Shown here: piece by piece, positions 7,417-15,882 of the stretch | How the letters are laid out: the number at the start of each line of letters is the position of its first letter | Position numbering within the stretch: position 1 is the first letter of the stretch | NCBI RefSeq assembly: GCF_026130045.1 | Contig: NZ_JAIBNX010000042.1 | Coordinates: 2,882 to 41,157, forward strand | Origin: Micromonospora sp. CPCC 205371 | GTDB taxonomy: Bacteria; Actinomycetota; Actinomycetes; Mycobacteriales; Micromonosporaceae | DNA: 38,276 nt | Direction: 5' to 3' | Made by a program: the position numbers and the translations under genes | Notes under the pieces: model-generated | Database searches by the model: none | Seen by the model: the letters and a program-made list of their open reading frames with translations, nothing else | Told to the model about the DNA's origin: nothing

Positions 7417-8049
7417 GTACGCCAGCACGGCCAGCACGCGGCGGTGCTGCTCCTCGTCCGGGGGGAGCTGGAGCTTGGTGAAGATGTTGCGCACGTGCTT
7501 CTCGACCGCGCCGTCGCTCACCACCAGCGTCCGGGCGATCGCGGTGTTCGACCGGCCCTCCGCCATCAGCGACAGCACCTCGCGCTCGCGCGGGGTCAGC
7601 TCACGTAGCGGGTCGTCGCGGCGGCGGCGCACCAGAAGCTGGCTCACCACCTCCGGGTCGAGCACGGTCCCGCCGCTCGCCACCCGGTCGATCGCGTCGA
7701 GAAACTCGGTGATCGCGGCCACCCGGTCCTTGAGCAGGTATCCAACCGCGCCGGCGCGGTCGGCCAGCAGGTCGTCCGCGTACGACACCTCGACGTATTG
7801 GGAGAGCACGAGGATCGGTGTGCGGGGCACCCGTTCGCGGGCGGTCACGGCGGCGCGCAGCCCTTCGTCGGTGTGCGACGGGGGCATCCGCACGTCGACG
7901 ATCGAGATGTCGGGCCTGTGCTCCTCGATCGCGGTGACCAGGCTGTCGCCGTCGCCCACCGCCGCGACCACATCGTGTCCCTGCTCGGTCAGCAGCCTGA
8001 CGAGGCCCTCCCTGAGGAGCACCGCGTCATCGGCGATCACCACGCGCAT
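7405..8049 (-). CDS. NarL/LuxR-family response regulator
   Basis: A 214-residue two-component response regulator. The receiver domain covers residues 1-120 with acidic residues D7/D8 and the predicted phosphoacceptor D52 (SIVDVRMPP); the Lys of YLLKDRV completes the active site. The C-terminal LuxR-type HTH contains TPREREVLSLMAEGRSNTAI. The ATG at 8049 is 8 bases after the kinase stop codon; a GTG at 8064 overlapping that stop is an alternative, and neither has a strong ribosome site. It is the partner of the upstream kinase and probably binds the palindrome in front of the kinase gene. Confidence 0.9.
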   Translation of the reverse strand: MRVVIADDAVLLREGLVRLLTEQGHDVVAAVGDGDSLVTAIEEHRPDISIVDVRMPPSHTDEGLRAAVTARERVPRTPILVLSQYVEVSYADDLLADRAGAVGYLLKDRVAAITEFLDAIDRVASGGTVLDPEVVSQLLVRRRRDDPLRELTPREREVLSLMAEGRSNTAIARTLVVSDGAVEKHVRNIFTKLQLPPDEEQHRRVLAVLAYLRG

Positions 8050-8057
8050 GCTGTTGT

Positions 8058-9365
8058 CTAGCACGGAAGCTCGGCCTTGATCTCCGTCGGGCCACCCACC
8101 GGGCTGACCACTTCGAGCGCACCGCCGGCGGCGCGGATACGGTCGGCGATACCGGCCAGCCCGTGACCCTTGGAGACGTGGGCGCCGCCCTCGCCGTCGT
8201 CGATCACCGCGATCGCCAGGCGGTCGCCGGTGCGCTTGACGCTGACCCAGCACTCGGTCGCCCGGCTGTGCTTGGCAACGTTGGTCAGCGCCTCGGCAAC
8301 CACGAAGTACGCCGCGTTCTCCAGGGCCGGATCGAGGCGGCCGCCCGGGGTGCCGAGGGTGTTGTCGACGGTCAGGTCGATCGGTACGACGCCACGGCCG
8401 GCGAGCGCTGCCAGCGCGCTGGGCAGGCCACGGTCGACCAGGATCGGCGGTGCGATGCCGCGCGAGAGGGCCCGCAGCTCATTGAGCGTGTCGCGGGTCT
8501 GTGTGAGGGCCTCGTCGAGCGTGCGCCGGACCGCCTCCGGGTCGGTGTCGAGCTGCTGCTGTGCCCGGCCCAGGTCCATCGCCAGCCGGACGAGGCGCTG
8601 CTGGGGGCCGTCGTGGATGTCGCGTTCCAGCCGGCGCAGGGCGGTCGCCTCGGCGGACACCGCCGCGCGCTTCTGCTCCTCCAGCACGGTGATCCGGTTG
8701 CGCATCTCGGCCATGCCGGTGAGCAGCGCGCGGCCGAGCGAGGCCTCCAGAGCCGCGCAGCCTCGTACCACGACGGGCAGGGTGATCAGGAAGAACAGCC
8801 CCATGGCCGTGTGCAGGCCGATCCGGGCGCCCGTCGAGTCGCCGAGGCCGAGAAGCTGGGGAAGATCTTCATCCTCGCTGCCACGGGGGAGCGCCCAGTC
8901 GTACGCCCAGTACAGGGAGCCGCCCACCGCGCCCGCCCACCAGGTCATGGTGACCACGAACGCGAAGACGCTGATGGGAAGGCGCACGACCGCGTGGGCG
9001 AGGTCTAGCCATGACTGCGTATCGGTGATGGGTGTCACGACGCGGCGCCAGATGTTCGCGTCCGGATTGGCGATCTTGTACTGCGGGCGAATCCGGGGCT
9101 GGCGAAGGACGGCTGGCATCCGGAGCCGTTCGATGTCGGCGAAGGCGCGGGCGATCAGCAGGGCGCCGACCAGGATCGGGAGGCCAATGAGCGTGACGCC
9201 GAGGCCGACGCCCAGGGCGAAGCCGACCACCACCACTATGAAACCGGCCACCGCGAGAGGAAAATTGGTGATGACGTAGCCGGAGTCGGTCATGAGCTGT
9301 CGAAACATGCCAGGGTGCGGGTACGGCTCGACGCCGGCGTTCGCTGAGGCGGTGGTCGTGGTCAT
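8058..9365 (-). CDS. Membrane sensor histidine kinase
   Basis: A 435-residue kinase of the HisKA_3 (NarX/DesK-like) type. The N-terminal half has several hydrophobic helices (about 33-75, 127-155, 185-205) resembling the 'putative sensor' domain of actinobacterial kinases. The phosphorylation site is His251 (ERDIHDGPQQRL), followed by the N box (AEALTNVAKHS) and G boxes (DDGEGG, GHGLAGIADR). I chose the ATG at 9365 because TAGCGT (9378-9373, minus strand) sits 7 bases upstream as a -10 for a leaderless transcript. The ATG at 9383 is the alternative. The signal sensed is unknown. It forms an operon with the response regulator. Confidence 0.9.
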   Translation of the reverse strand: MTTTTASANAGVEPYPHPGMFRQLMTDSGYVITNFPLAVAGFIVVVVGFALGVGLGVTLIGLPILVGALLIARAFADIERLRMPAVLRQPRIRPQYKIANPDANIWRRVVTPITDTQSWLDLAHAVVRLPISVFAFVVTMTWWAGAVGGSLYWAYDWALPRGSEDEDLPQLLGLGDSTGARIGLHTAMGLFFLITLPVVVRGCAALEASLGRALLTGMAEMRNRITVLEEQKRAAVSAEATALRRLERDIHDGPQQRLVRLAMDLGRAQQQLDTDPEAVRRTLDEALTQTRDTLNELRALSRGIAPPILVDRGLPSALAALAGRGVVPIDLTVDNTLGTPGGRLDPALENAAYFVVAEALTNVAKHSRATECWVSVKRTGDRLAIAVIDDGEGGAHVSKGHGLAGIADRIRAAGGALEVVSPVGGPTEIKAELPC

Positions 9366-9424
9366 GTCATCGACGCTAGGCATCGGCCGGGTTCGCTCCC
9401 ATCCCGTCGGCTGGCATCTTCACG

Positions 9425-9440
9425 GTAGGGCTGGCCCTAC
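9425..9440. promoter_or_regulatory. Palindromic operator in front of the two-component genes
   Basis: GTAGGGC-TG-GCCCTAC is a perfect 7-bp inverted repeat with a 2-base spacer. It lies about 60 bases upstream of the kinase start. Its size and symmetry fit a LuxR-family response-regulator dimer, so autoregulation is likely (inference). Confidence 0.55.
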
Positions 9441-9481
9441 TGGGAGTCGATCTCCGATGGGTGATCGATCAAGATCGCGAT

Positions 9482-9499
9482 TTGTGCACGACTTCACAA
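9482..9499. promoter_or_regulatory. Rex operator upstream of rex
   Basis: TTGTGCACGACTTCACAA matches the Rex operator consensus TTGTGAANNNNTTCACAA at all but one fixed position. It lies 85 bases upstream of the rex start codon, as expected for the autoregulated rex-hem operon described in Streptomyces coelicolor. Repression would be relieved when NADH/NAD+ rises. Confidence 0.85.
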
Positions 9500-9584
9500 G
9501 CGCCTACTCTGTTTACCCGTAGCGACCCGCTAGCACAACCGGCCCTGGTTGTCGACAGTGGGGCCCCCACGAGCACGGAGACAC

Positions 9585-10316
9585 ATGAGTCAGCAGGTCC
9601 CTGCCCTCCCGGATCTTCCGGAAGCGACGGTCGCCCGGCTCCCCGAGTACCTGCGTGCACTGCATCATCTCGCGGAGTCCGGTAACGACACGGTGTCCAG
9701 CGAGGCCCTGGCGGCCGCCGCCGGGGTCAACTCGGCCAAGCTCCGCAAGGACCTGTCGCACCTCGGTTCCTACGGCACGCGCGGGGTGGGCTACGACGTC
9801 GCACTCTTGATCGACCAGATCGAGTACGTGCTGGGGCTCACCCACCGCAGGGCGGTCGCCCTGGTCGGCGTGGGTAATCTTGGTCACGCCCTGGCGGGAT
9901 ACGCCGGCTTCGGCAGCCGCGGGTTCCGCATCGCCGCACTCTTCGACGCGGACCCCGGGCGCGTCGGCGAGCACATCAATGGCCTGGTCGTGCGGCACAT
10001 CGACGAGCTTCCGGAGATCGCCGAGGCCGAGTCGATCGCGATCGGCGTGATCGCCACACCCGCCACGGCCGCGCAGAGCGTCGCCGATCGCCTGGTCGCT
10101 GCCGGCGTGACGAGCATCCTCAACTTCGCTCCCTGCGTACTCTCGGTACCGGACGGTGTCGACGTGCGCAAGGTCGACCTGGCCATCGAGCTGCAAATAC
10201 TCTCGTTCCACGAGCACCGCAAGGCGTCGCTGATCGCGTTGCCGGCGGCTGGCGGCCTCACCGCGCTGCCGGGCGGGCTCGCGGCGACAGGCACCGAGGA
10301 GGCGGTCGGTTCATGA
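9585..10316 (+). CDS. rex: Redox-sensing transcriptional repressor Rex
   Basis: A 243-residue repressor that reads the NADH/NAD+ ratio. The winged-helix DNA-binding domain covers about residues 10-85 (VSSEALAAAAGVNSAKLRKD, SYGTRGVGY). A Rossmann domain follows, with the glycine-rich dinucleotide loop GVGNLG at 95-100 and the acidic FDAD stretch. A C-terminal helix closes the dimer. The ATG at 9585 is preceded by GGAG 4 bases upstream; the longer open frame from 9549 lacks family-like sequence. It overlaps hemA by 4 bases (ATGA) and heads the operon, with its own operator upstream. Confidence 0.95.
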   Translation: MSQQVPALPDLPEATVARLPEYLRALHHLAESGNDTVSSEALAAAAGVNSAKLRKDLSHLGSYGTRGVGYDVALLIDQIEYVLGLTHRRAVALVGVGNLGHALAGYAGFGSRGFRIAALFDADPGRVGEHINGLVVRHIDELPEIAEAESIAIGVIATPATAAQSVADRLVAAGVTSILNFAPCVLSVPDGVDVRKVDLAIELQILSFHEHRKASLIALPAAGGLTALPGGLAATGTEEAVGS

Positions 10317-11668
10317 CGTTGCTTGTCGTTGGCGCGTCCCACCGCACGGCCCCGGTCGCTGTGCTGGAGCGGCTGACGGTGGCGCCCGCCGACCTCGGCG
10401 GCACCCTCGACCGGCTGGTCTCCCAGCAGTACGTCAGCGAGGCCGTCGTCCTGTCCACCTGCAACCGCGTCGAGGTGTACGCGGCGGTCGGTGCCTTCCA
10501 CGGCGGGCTCGCCGAGATCTGCGGCATCCTCGCCGCCCGCGCCGGCTGCACACCGAACGAGCTGGCCAGCCACCTGTACGTGCACTACGACGCCGCGGCG
10601 GTCGAGCACACCTTCCGGGTCGCCGCCGGGCTGGAGTCGATGGTCGTCGGCGAGGCGCAGATCCTGGGCCAGCTCCGTGACGCGTACCACGCCGCGACCG
10701 AGCGCGACACGGCAGGGCGGCTGCTGCACGAGCTGATGCAGCAGGCGCTGCGGGTCGGCAAGCGCGCACACACCGAGACCGGCATCGACAGGGCTGGCCA
10801 GAGCGTCGTAACGGCCGCGCTCGCCGTCGCCGGGTCGGTCCTCGACGGTAGCCACGACTGCCTGCTCGACGCCGGCTGCGAGCACGACCACCCGGCCAGC
10901 CTGGCGGGGCGGCCAGCCCTTGTGGTGGGCGCCGGTGCGATGGGCGCGCTGTCGCTGGCCACCCTCTCCCGGGCGGGCGCCGGGCCGCTTTCCGTGACCA
11001 ACCGGGGCGCCGACCGGGCCGAGCGGCTCGCCGCGGCGTACGGTGCGCACGCGGTGCCGTTCGACGACCTGCCCGCCGCGCTGGCCGGCGCCGATCTCGT
11101 GGCCACCGCCACCGCCTCCACCGAGCATCTGCTGAGCCGCGACGTGATCGCCCGTGCCGTCGAAGGGCGCGACCGGCCGCTGATCATCCTCGACCTGGCG
11201 GTGCCGCGTGACGTCGAGCCTGCCGCTGCCGACCTGCCCGGTGTCGTGGTCGTCGACATCGACCGCCTCGCGCACACGCTGCGCTCCGGTCCGGCCGCCG
11301 TCGACCAGGCCGCCGTCGAGGAGATCGTCACCACCGAGGTCGAGGCGTTCCTCACCTGGCTGCGCGGCTCCGAGGTCGCGCCGACCGTCGCCGCTCTGCG
11401 CAGCCGAGCCGACGACGTGGTGAGCGTCGAGCTGCGCCGGCTCGCCCAGCGCCGGCCGGACCTCACCGACGAGCAGCGCGCCGACGTCGCGCACACCGTC
11501 CACCGAGTGGTGCAGCGGCTCCTGCACTCGCCGACCGTACGGGTGCGCCAGCTCGCCGCCGAGCCGGGTGGTGACCAATACGCGGCTCTACTGCGGGAGC
11601 TCTTCGACCTCGACGTGCCGCACACCGCGCAGGCCGACGCCGTGCCCGAGATCGGGGGCGACAGGTGA
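10313..11668 (+). CDS. hemA: Glutamyl-tRNA reductase
   Basis: A 451-residue NADPH-dependent enzyme that reduces glutamyl-tRNA(Glu) to glutamate-1-semialdehyde, the first committed step of C5-pathway tetrapyrrole synthesis. The catalytic Cys50 is in LSTCNRVEVY. The signature GLESMVVGEAQILGQL, the NADPH loop VVGAGAMGAL and the C-terminal dimerisation helices are all present, and the length is normal for the family. Its start overlaps the rex stop and its end overlaps the hemC start, each by 4 bases. A 20-residue Asp/His/Cys-containing stretch (DGSHDCLLDAGCEHDHP) sits between the catalytic and NADPH domains, as in other actinobacterial HemA. Confidence 0.95.
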   Translation: MTLLVVGASHRTAPVAVLERLTVAPADLGGTLDRLVSQQYVSEAVVLSTCNRVEVYAAVGAFHGGLAEICGILAARAGCTPNELASHLYVHYDAAAVEHTFRVAAGLESMVVGEAQILGQLRDAYHAATERDTAGRLLHELMQQALRVGKRAHTETGIDRAGQSVVTAALAVAGSVLDGSHDCLLDAGCEHDHPASLAGRPALVVGAGAMGALSLATLSRAGAGPLSVTNRGADRAERLAAAYGAHAVPFDDLPAALAGADLVATATASTEHLLSRDVIARAVEGRDRPLIILDLAVPRDVEPAAADLPGVVVVDIDRLAHTLRSGPAAVDQAAVEEIVTTEVEAFLTWLRGSEVAPTVAALRSRADDVVSVELRRLAQRRPDLTDEQRADVAHTVHRVVQRLLHSPTVRVRQLAAEPGGDQYAALLRELFDLDVPHTAQADAVPEIGGDR

Positions 11669-12594
11669 CACTCCGGCTCGGCACGCGCGGCAGCGCGCTG
11701 GCCCTGGCCCAGTCTCAGCACGTCGCCGACGCGGTGCGCGCCGCGACCGGGCGAGACGTGCAGCTCGTCCAGATCGTGACGGCGGGTGACCGCTCCTCGG
11801 CGCCGGTGCAGCGGCTCGGCGTGGGCGTGTTCGTCTCCGCCCTGCGCGACGCGCTGGTCGCCAAGGAGATCGACTTCGCCGTTCACTCGTACAAGGACCT
11901 GCCTACCGCGCCACAGGACGGGCTGCACGTGGCCGCGGTACCGCCTCGGGAAGACCCGCGCGACGCGCTCGTGGCCGGCGGTGGCCGCACGCTCGCGGAG
12001 CTGCCGCCCGGCGCTCGGGTGGGCACCGGCGCGCTGCGCCGGATCGCCCAGCTCCACGCGCTCGGGCTGCAGCTCGAGGTGGTGCCGATCCGGGGCAACG
12101 TCGACACCCGGCTGCGCAAGGTGTACGACGGCGAGCTCGATGCCGTGGTGCTGGCCCGCGCCGGCATCGCCCGCCTCGGTCGCACCGACGAGATCACCGA
12201 GACCCTCGACCCGATGCTGATGCTGCCAGCCCCCGCGCAGGGTGCGCTGGCCGTGGAGTGCCGGGCTGACGACCATGACCTGGTCGAGCTGTTGGGGAGG
12301 CTCGACCACGCATCGACGCGCGCCGCGGTCATCGCGGAACGGGCGATGCTGGCCACCCTCGAGGCCGGGTGCAGTGCCCCGGTGGCCGCCTTCGCCGAAG
12401 TCGCCGAGGGCGACGACGGCGATGAGATCTACTTGCGCGGTGCGGTGATCAGCACGGATGGCTCTCGTGACATCCGGCTGTCGCGCACCGGTACGCCCGC
12501 CGACGCGGCGGAGATCGGCAAGAGGCTGGCCGCCGATCTCCTCGACGCCGGCGCCGACACCCTATTGGGAGCACAGAATGACCCGCACCCGTAA
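11665..12594 (+). CDS. hemC: Hydroxymethylbilane synthase (porphobilinogen deaminase)
   Basis: A 309-residue enzyme that joins four porphobilinogen units into hydroxymethylbilane. The substrate-binding motif HSYKDLP is at 74-80, Arg-rich catalytic segments (TGALRRIAQL, PIRGNVDTRL) follow, and Cys236 in LEAGCSAPVAAF should carry the dipyrromethane cofactor. The start is GTG, sharing GTGA with the hemA stop. The 3' end overlaps the start of the HemD fusion by 17 bases. All key features are present and nothing is unusual. Confidence 0.95.
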   Translation: MTLRLGTRGSALALAQSQHVADAVRAATGRDVQLVQIVTAGDRSSAPVQRLGVGVFVSALRDALVAKEIDFAVHSYKDLPTAPQDGLHVAAVPPREDPRDALVAGGGRTLAELPPGARVGTGALRRIAQLHALGLQLEVVPIRGNVDTRLRKVYDGELDAVVLARAGIARLGRTDEITETLDPMLMLPAPAQGALAVECRADDHDLVELLGRLDHASTRAAVIAERAMLATLEAGCSAPVAAFAEVAEGDDGDEIYLRGAVISTDGSRDIRLSRTGTPADAAEIGKRLAADLLDAGADTLLGAQNDPHP

Positions 12595-14158
12595 GCCCGC
12601 AGGCCGCATCGCGTTCGTCGGGGCCGGTCCCGGCGACCCAGGCCTGCTGACCCGCCGGGCGCACGACGCACTGGTCGACGCCGACCAGGTCATCTACGAC
12701 CGTAGCGTCGCCGAGGCGCTGCTCGACGCGATCCGTGCCGAGGCTAAGCACGACACCCAGTTCACCCCGGCCGAGGGGGCACCCGGCGACGTCGCCAAGG
12801 TGCTGATCTCCGCGGCCCGCTCCGGCCAGCACGCGGTACACCTCGTCGCCGGTGACCCGTTCGGGCACGATGCGGTGATCAAGGAGGTGCAGGCGGTCGC
12901 GCGCACCGCCGTGCACTTCGAGGTCGTGCCCGGCGTGAGCCAGGCCGAGGGCGTGTCCACGTATGCCGGGGTGCCACTGCCCGGGCTGCGCACCGCCGCC
13001 GACGTCGATGACGTGTCTACCGTCGACTTCGAGGCGCTCGGCGCCGCCATCTCCCGCGGTTCGCTGGCGCTCGCGATCGACGCGGGCGACCTGGCCGCCG
13101 TCCGCGACGGGCTGCTCGCGGCCGGCGTCGACGGCACCACGGCGGTCGCCGTGACCGGCGACGGCACCGGCGAGACGCAGTACACCACCACGTCGACCGT
13201 CGACAGCTTCGTCGCGGCGGCGCTCGGCTTCACCGGCCGGGTCGTGCTCACCCTCGGCGTGGGCGTCACCCACCGCGACAAGCTGAGCTGGTGGGAAAAC
13301 CGTCCGCTGTACGGGTGGAAGGTGCTCGTGCCGCGCACGAAGGAGCAGGCCGGGGTGATGAGCGAGCAGCTCCGTGCCTACGGCGCGATCCCCTGCGAGG
13401 TGCCGACCATCGCCGTCGAGCCGCCGCGCACGCCGGCCCAGATGGAGCGTGCGGTCAAGGGCCTGGTCGACGGCCGGTACGCCTGGGTGGTCTTCACCTC
13501 GGTCAACGCGGTCCGCGCGGTGTGGGAGAAGTTCGGCGAGCACGGGCTCGACGCACGCCACTTCGGCGGCGTCAAGATCGCCTGTATCGGCGAGGCGACC
13601 GCGAACGCGGTGCGCGCGTTCGGTATCCAGCCGGAGCTGGTCCCCGCCGGTGAGCAGTCCAGCGAGGGCCTGCTGGCCGAGTTCTCGCCACACGACGAGG
13701 TGCTCGACCCGGTGGGCCGGGTGCTGCTGCCGCGCGCCGACATCGCCACCGAGACGCTCGCCGCCGGGCTCATCGAGCGCGGTTGGGAGGTCGACGACGT
13801 GACGGCGTACCGGACCGTCCGCGCGGCCCCGCCGCCGGCCGAGATCCGGGACGCGATCAAATCGGGCGGCTTCGATGCGGTGCTCTTCACGTCCTCCTCG
13901 ACTGTGCGTAACCTGGTCGGTATCGCAGGCAAGCCGCACGCCCGCACCGTGGTCGCCGTGATCGGCCCGAAGACGGCCGAGACGGCCAACGAATTCGGGC
14001 TGCGGGTCGACGTTCAGCCCGGCCACTCCTCGGTGCCCGACCTGGTCGAGGCGCTGGCCACGTACGCCGTCGAGCTGCGCGAGAAGCTGGCCGCCATGCC
14101 GGCCAAGCAGCGCCGCGGCTCGAAGGTCCAAGGACCCACCGCCCTGAGGTTCCGCTGA
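12578..14158 (+). CDS. hemD: Uroporphyrinogen-III synthase fused to a degenerate SAM methyltransferase domain
   Basis: A 526-residue two-domain protein. The N-terminal ~235 residues have the tetrapyrrole methylase fold ([34 protein letters not shown]). The remainder, from [13 protein letters not shown], is a HemD domain ([45 protein letters not shown]) that closes and inverts hydroxymethylbilane to uroporphyrinogen III. In the methylase half, the GRGGEE part that normally follows GDPF and the usual catalytic loops are missing, so C-methylation activity is doubtful. Similar fusions occur in other actinobacterial hem operons. GGGAG lies 5 bases before the ATG. The gene overlaps hemC by 17 bases and hemB by 1. 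Confidence 0.92.
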   Translation: MTRTRKPAGRIAFVGAGPGDPGLLTRRAHDALVDADQVIYDRSVAEALLDAIRAEAKHDTQFTPAEGAPGDVAKVLISAARSGQHAVHLVAGDPFGHDAVIKEVQAVARTAVHFEVVPGVSQAEGVSTYAGVPLPGLRTAADVDDVSTVDFEALGAAISRGSLALAIDAGDLAAVRDGLLAAGVDGTTAVAVTGDGTGETQYTTTSTVDSFVAAALGFTGRVVLTLGVGVTHRDKLSWWENRPLYGWKVLVPRTKEQAGVMSEQLRAYGAIPCEVPTIAVEPPRTPAQMERAVKGLVDGRYAWVVFTSVNAVRAVWEKFGEHGLDARHFGGVKIACIGEATANAVRAFGIQPELVPAGEQSSEGLLAEFSPHDEVLDPVGRVLLPRADIATETLAAGLIERGWEVDDVTAYRTVRAAPPPAEIRDAIKSGGFDAVLFTSSSTVRNLVGIAGKPHARTVVAVIGPKTAETANEFGLRVDVQPGHSSVPDLVEALATYAVELREKLAAMPAKQRRGSKVQGPTALRFR

Positions 14159-15141
14159 TGACCTATCCGGATGTGCGACCCCGCCGCCTGCGCCGCACGC
14201 CGGCGATGCGGCGGCTGGTCGAAGAGACCAAGGTGGCGCCCTCCGAGCTGATCCTGCCGATGTTCGTCAAGGAAGGGTTGGCGGAGCCGCGACCGATCGG
14301 CACGATGCCGGGCGTCGTGCAGCACTCCCGCGACTCGCTGCGCAAGGCGGTCGTCGAGGCCGCACAGGCGGGCATCGGCGGCATCATGCTGTTCGGCGTA
14401 CCGGCCTCCAAGGACCCCGCCGGCTCCGGCGGGATTGACCCGAACGGCATCCTGAACGTCGCGATTCGAGATGTGGTGTCAGAGGTCGGCGACGCGACGG
14501 TCGTGATGAGCGACCTGTGCCTCGACGAGTTCACCTCGCACGGGCACTGTGGACTGCTCGCGCCCGACGGCACTGTGGACAACGACGCCACGCTGGCCGC
14601 GTACGCGGAGATGGCCGTGGCGCAGGCGGCCGCTGGCGCTGGCGTCGTGGGACCGTCCGGGATGATGGATGGCCAGGTCGGCGTGGTCCGCCGAGCGCTC
14701 GACGCGGCCGGATACGCCGATGTGGCGATCCTGGCGTACGCGGTCAAGTACGCGTCCGTTTTCTACGGGCCCTTCCGCGAGGCCGTGGAGTCGTCGCTGG
14801 TCGGCGACCGCCGCACCTACCAGCAGGACCCGCCCAACCTGCGCGAGGCGCTGCGCGAGGTGGCGCTCGACGTGGCCGAGGGCGCCGACATCGTCATGGT
14901 CAAGCCCGCCCTGCCGTACCTCGACGTGGTCTCCGCGGTCCGCCAGGCCGTCGACATTCCGGTGGCGGCGTACCAGATCTCCGGCGAGTACGCGATGGTC
15001 GAGGCGGCGGCCGCCAACGGCTGGCTCAACCGTGACGCAGCGATCCTGGAGACGCTGACGTCGATCCGCCGTGCCGGCGCCCAGGTCATCCTGACCTACT
15101 GGGCCGTCGAGGCCGCCCGCCTGTTGCGCGCCCGCTACTGA
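14158..15141 (+). CDS. hemB: Delta-aminolevulinic acid dehydratase (porphobilinogen synthase)
   Basis: A 327-residue enzyme that condenses two 5-aminolevulinate molecules to porphobilinogen. The two Schiff-base lysines are visible at K197 ([13 protein letters not shown]) and K249 ([11 protein letters not shown]). The metal region reads [12 protein letters not shown] (C121 to C131): two of the three cysteines of the zinc-type site are kept and the middle one is Asp. The ATG shares one base with the hemD stop, so it is the last gene of the rex-hem operon. It acts before hemC in the pathway but lies after it in the operon. No obvious terminator follows, only a weak stem at 15199-15220. Confidence 0.95.
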   Translation: MTYPDVRPRRLRRTPAMRRLVEETKVAPSELILPMFVKEGLAEPRPIGTMPGVVQHSRDSLRKAVVEAAQAGIGGIMLFGVPASKDPAGSGGIDPNGILNVAIRDVVSEVGDATVVMSDLCLDEFTSHGHCGLLAPDGTVDNDATLAAYAEMAVAQAAAGAGVVGPSGMMDGQVGVVRRALDAAGYADVAILAYAVKYASVFYGPFREAVESSLVGDRRTYQQDPPNLREALREVALDVAEGADIVMVKPALPYLDVVSAVRQAVDIPVAAYQISGEYAMVEAAAANGWLNRDAAILETLTSIRRAGAQVILTYWAVEAARLLRARY

Positions 15142-15182
15142 CTTGCGCTTTTGACCTTCGCTCTTGGCCCCCGCCGGCGGGG

Positions 15183-15203
15183 TTATCCACAACCTTTTCC
15201 ACA
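15183..15203 (+). promoter_or_regulatory. Two tandem DnaA-box-like sequences
   Basis: TTATCCACA (15183-15191) is a perfect classical DnaA box, and TTTTCCACA (15195-15203) is a one-base variant starting 12 bases later. They sit between hemB and the XRE-family gene. A stem CCACAGCC/GGCTGTGG (15199-15206, 15213-15220) overlaps the second box. Nothing else suggests a replication origin here; DnaA titration or regulation is possible. Confidence 0.45.
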
Positions 15204-15243
15204 GCCATTGAGGGCTGTGGGGGACCGCTGGCAACCTGAGCGC

Positions 15244-15882
15244 ATGCCCTCCGCGTTGGATCCGCCGCCGCCCGAGCTTCGCGTGGGGCAGTACCCGGTG
15301 GCGGGCCTGGTGCGGCGAGCCCGCCGGCTCGCTGACCTGAGCCAGCGGCAGATGGCCCGGTCCGCGAAGGTCGCACCCTCGACGGTGGGCAAGGTGGAGG
15401 CGGGCGTCATGGTGCCCAGCGTCGACGTGCTGGAGCGGCTTCTGGCCGCCGCCGGGCTCTTCCTGGCCGTCGTCGATCAGGATGGCCGAGTCGTGACGCC
15501 GATGGAGGACTGGGACGACACGGAGACGTTTCACCGCAGCCGTGCGCGGCCGATTACTACTGATGCCCCCGCCGGGAGACCGGCAGGGGCATCAGGCGTT
15601 AGAAGGCGGTCAGTAGCGGGACTTGAAGCGGGCCACCTGGGGATCGTGGTCGCTGGAGCCGCGCGAGCCGTCGCCCGCGTGGTCGGCGGCCCAGTCCGCG
15701 TTGATGTGCGCGGCCCGCATCTGGACGAGCTGGTCGTACAGCGCATCGGTCACGAAGAGGTGGTCGAGCGTCTGCGCCTGGCCCTGGAAGACGTACGAGT
15801 ACGCCGAGTTGGGCACCTCCCGCGCCAGATCCTCCCACAGGTTGTGCAGCCCGGCGTCGTACAGCGGCGCGAGCTGGTCTGA
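15244..15882 (+). pseudogene. XRE-family HTH regulator, probably truncated or decayed
   Basis: Residues 1-100 look like a real XRE regulator: RRARRLADLSQRQMARSAKV then APSTVGKVEAGVMVPSVDVL is a complete helix-turn-helix, followed by LLAAAGLFLAVVDQDGRVV. Actinobacterial relatives (from memory) continue with a region ending near 'PPETFHR'. Here MEDWDDT runs directly into ETFHRSR, as if about 35 residues were deleted. The frame then passes through a strong hairpin at 15561-15594 and 270 bases antisense to the nuclease gene before stopping at 15882. The distal part is therefore not believable protein. The ATG at 15244 lacks a clear ribosome site. It could be a short functional DNA-binding protein, but decay is likelier. 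Confidence 0.5.
15561..15594. terminator. Strong stem-loop between convergent genes
   Basis: TGATGCCCCCGCCGG pairs with CCGGCAGGGGCATCA around a GAGA loop: 15 bp with one non-canonical position. It lies 15 bases past the nuclease stop and inside the read-through tail of the XRE frame. It probably ends transcription from both sides. Confidence 0.8.

Noticed and set aside
12449-14131. Minus-strand frame (560 codons) opposite the HemD fusion
   Set aside because: Shadow of a gene with clear HemD sequence.
15183-15243. A replication origin
   Set aside because: Only two DnaA-like boxes and no dnaA, dnaN, AT-rich unwinding element or further box cluster.
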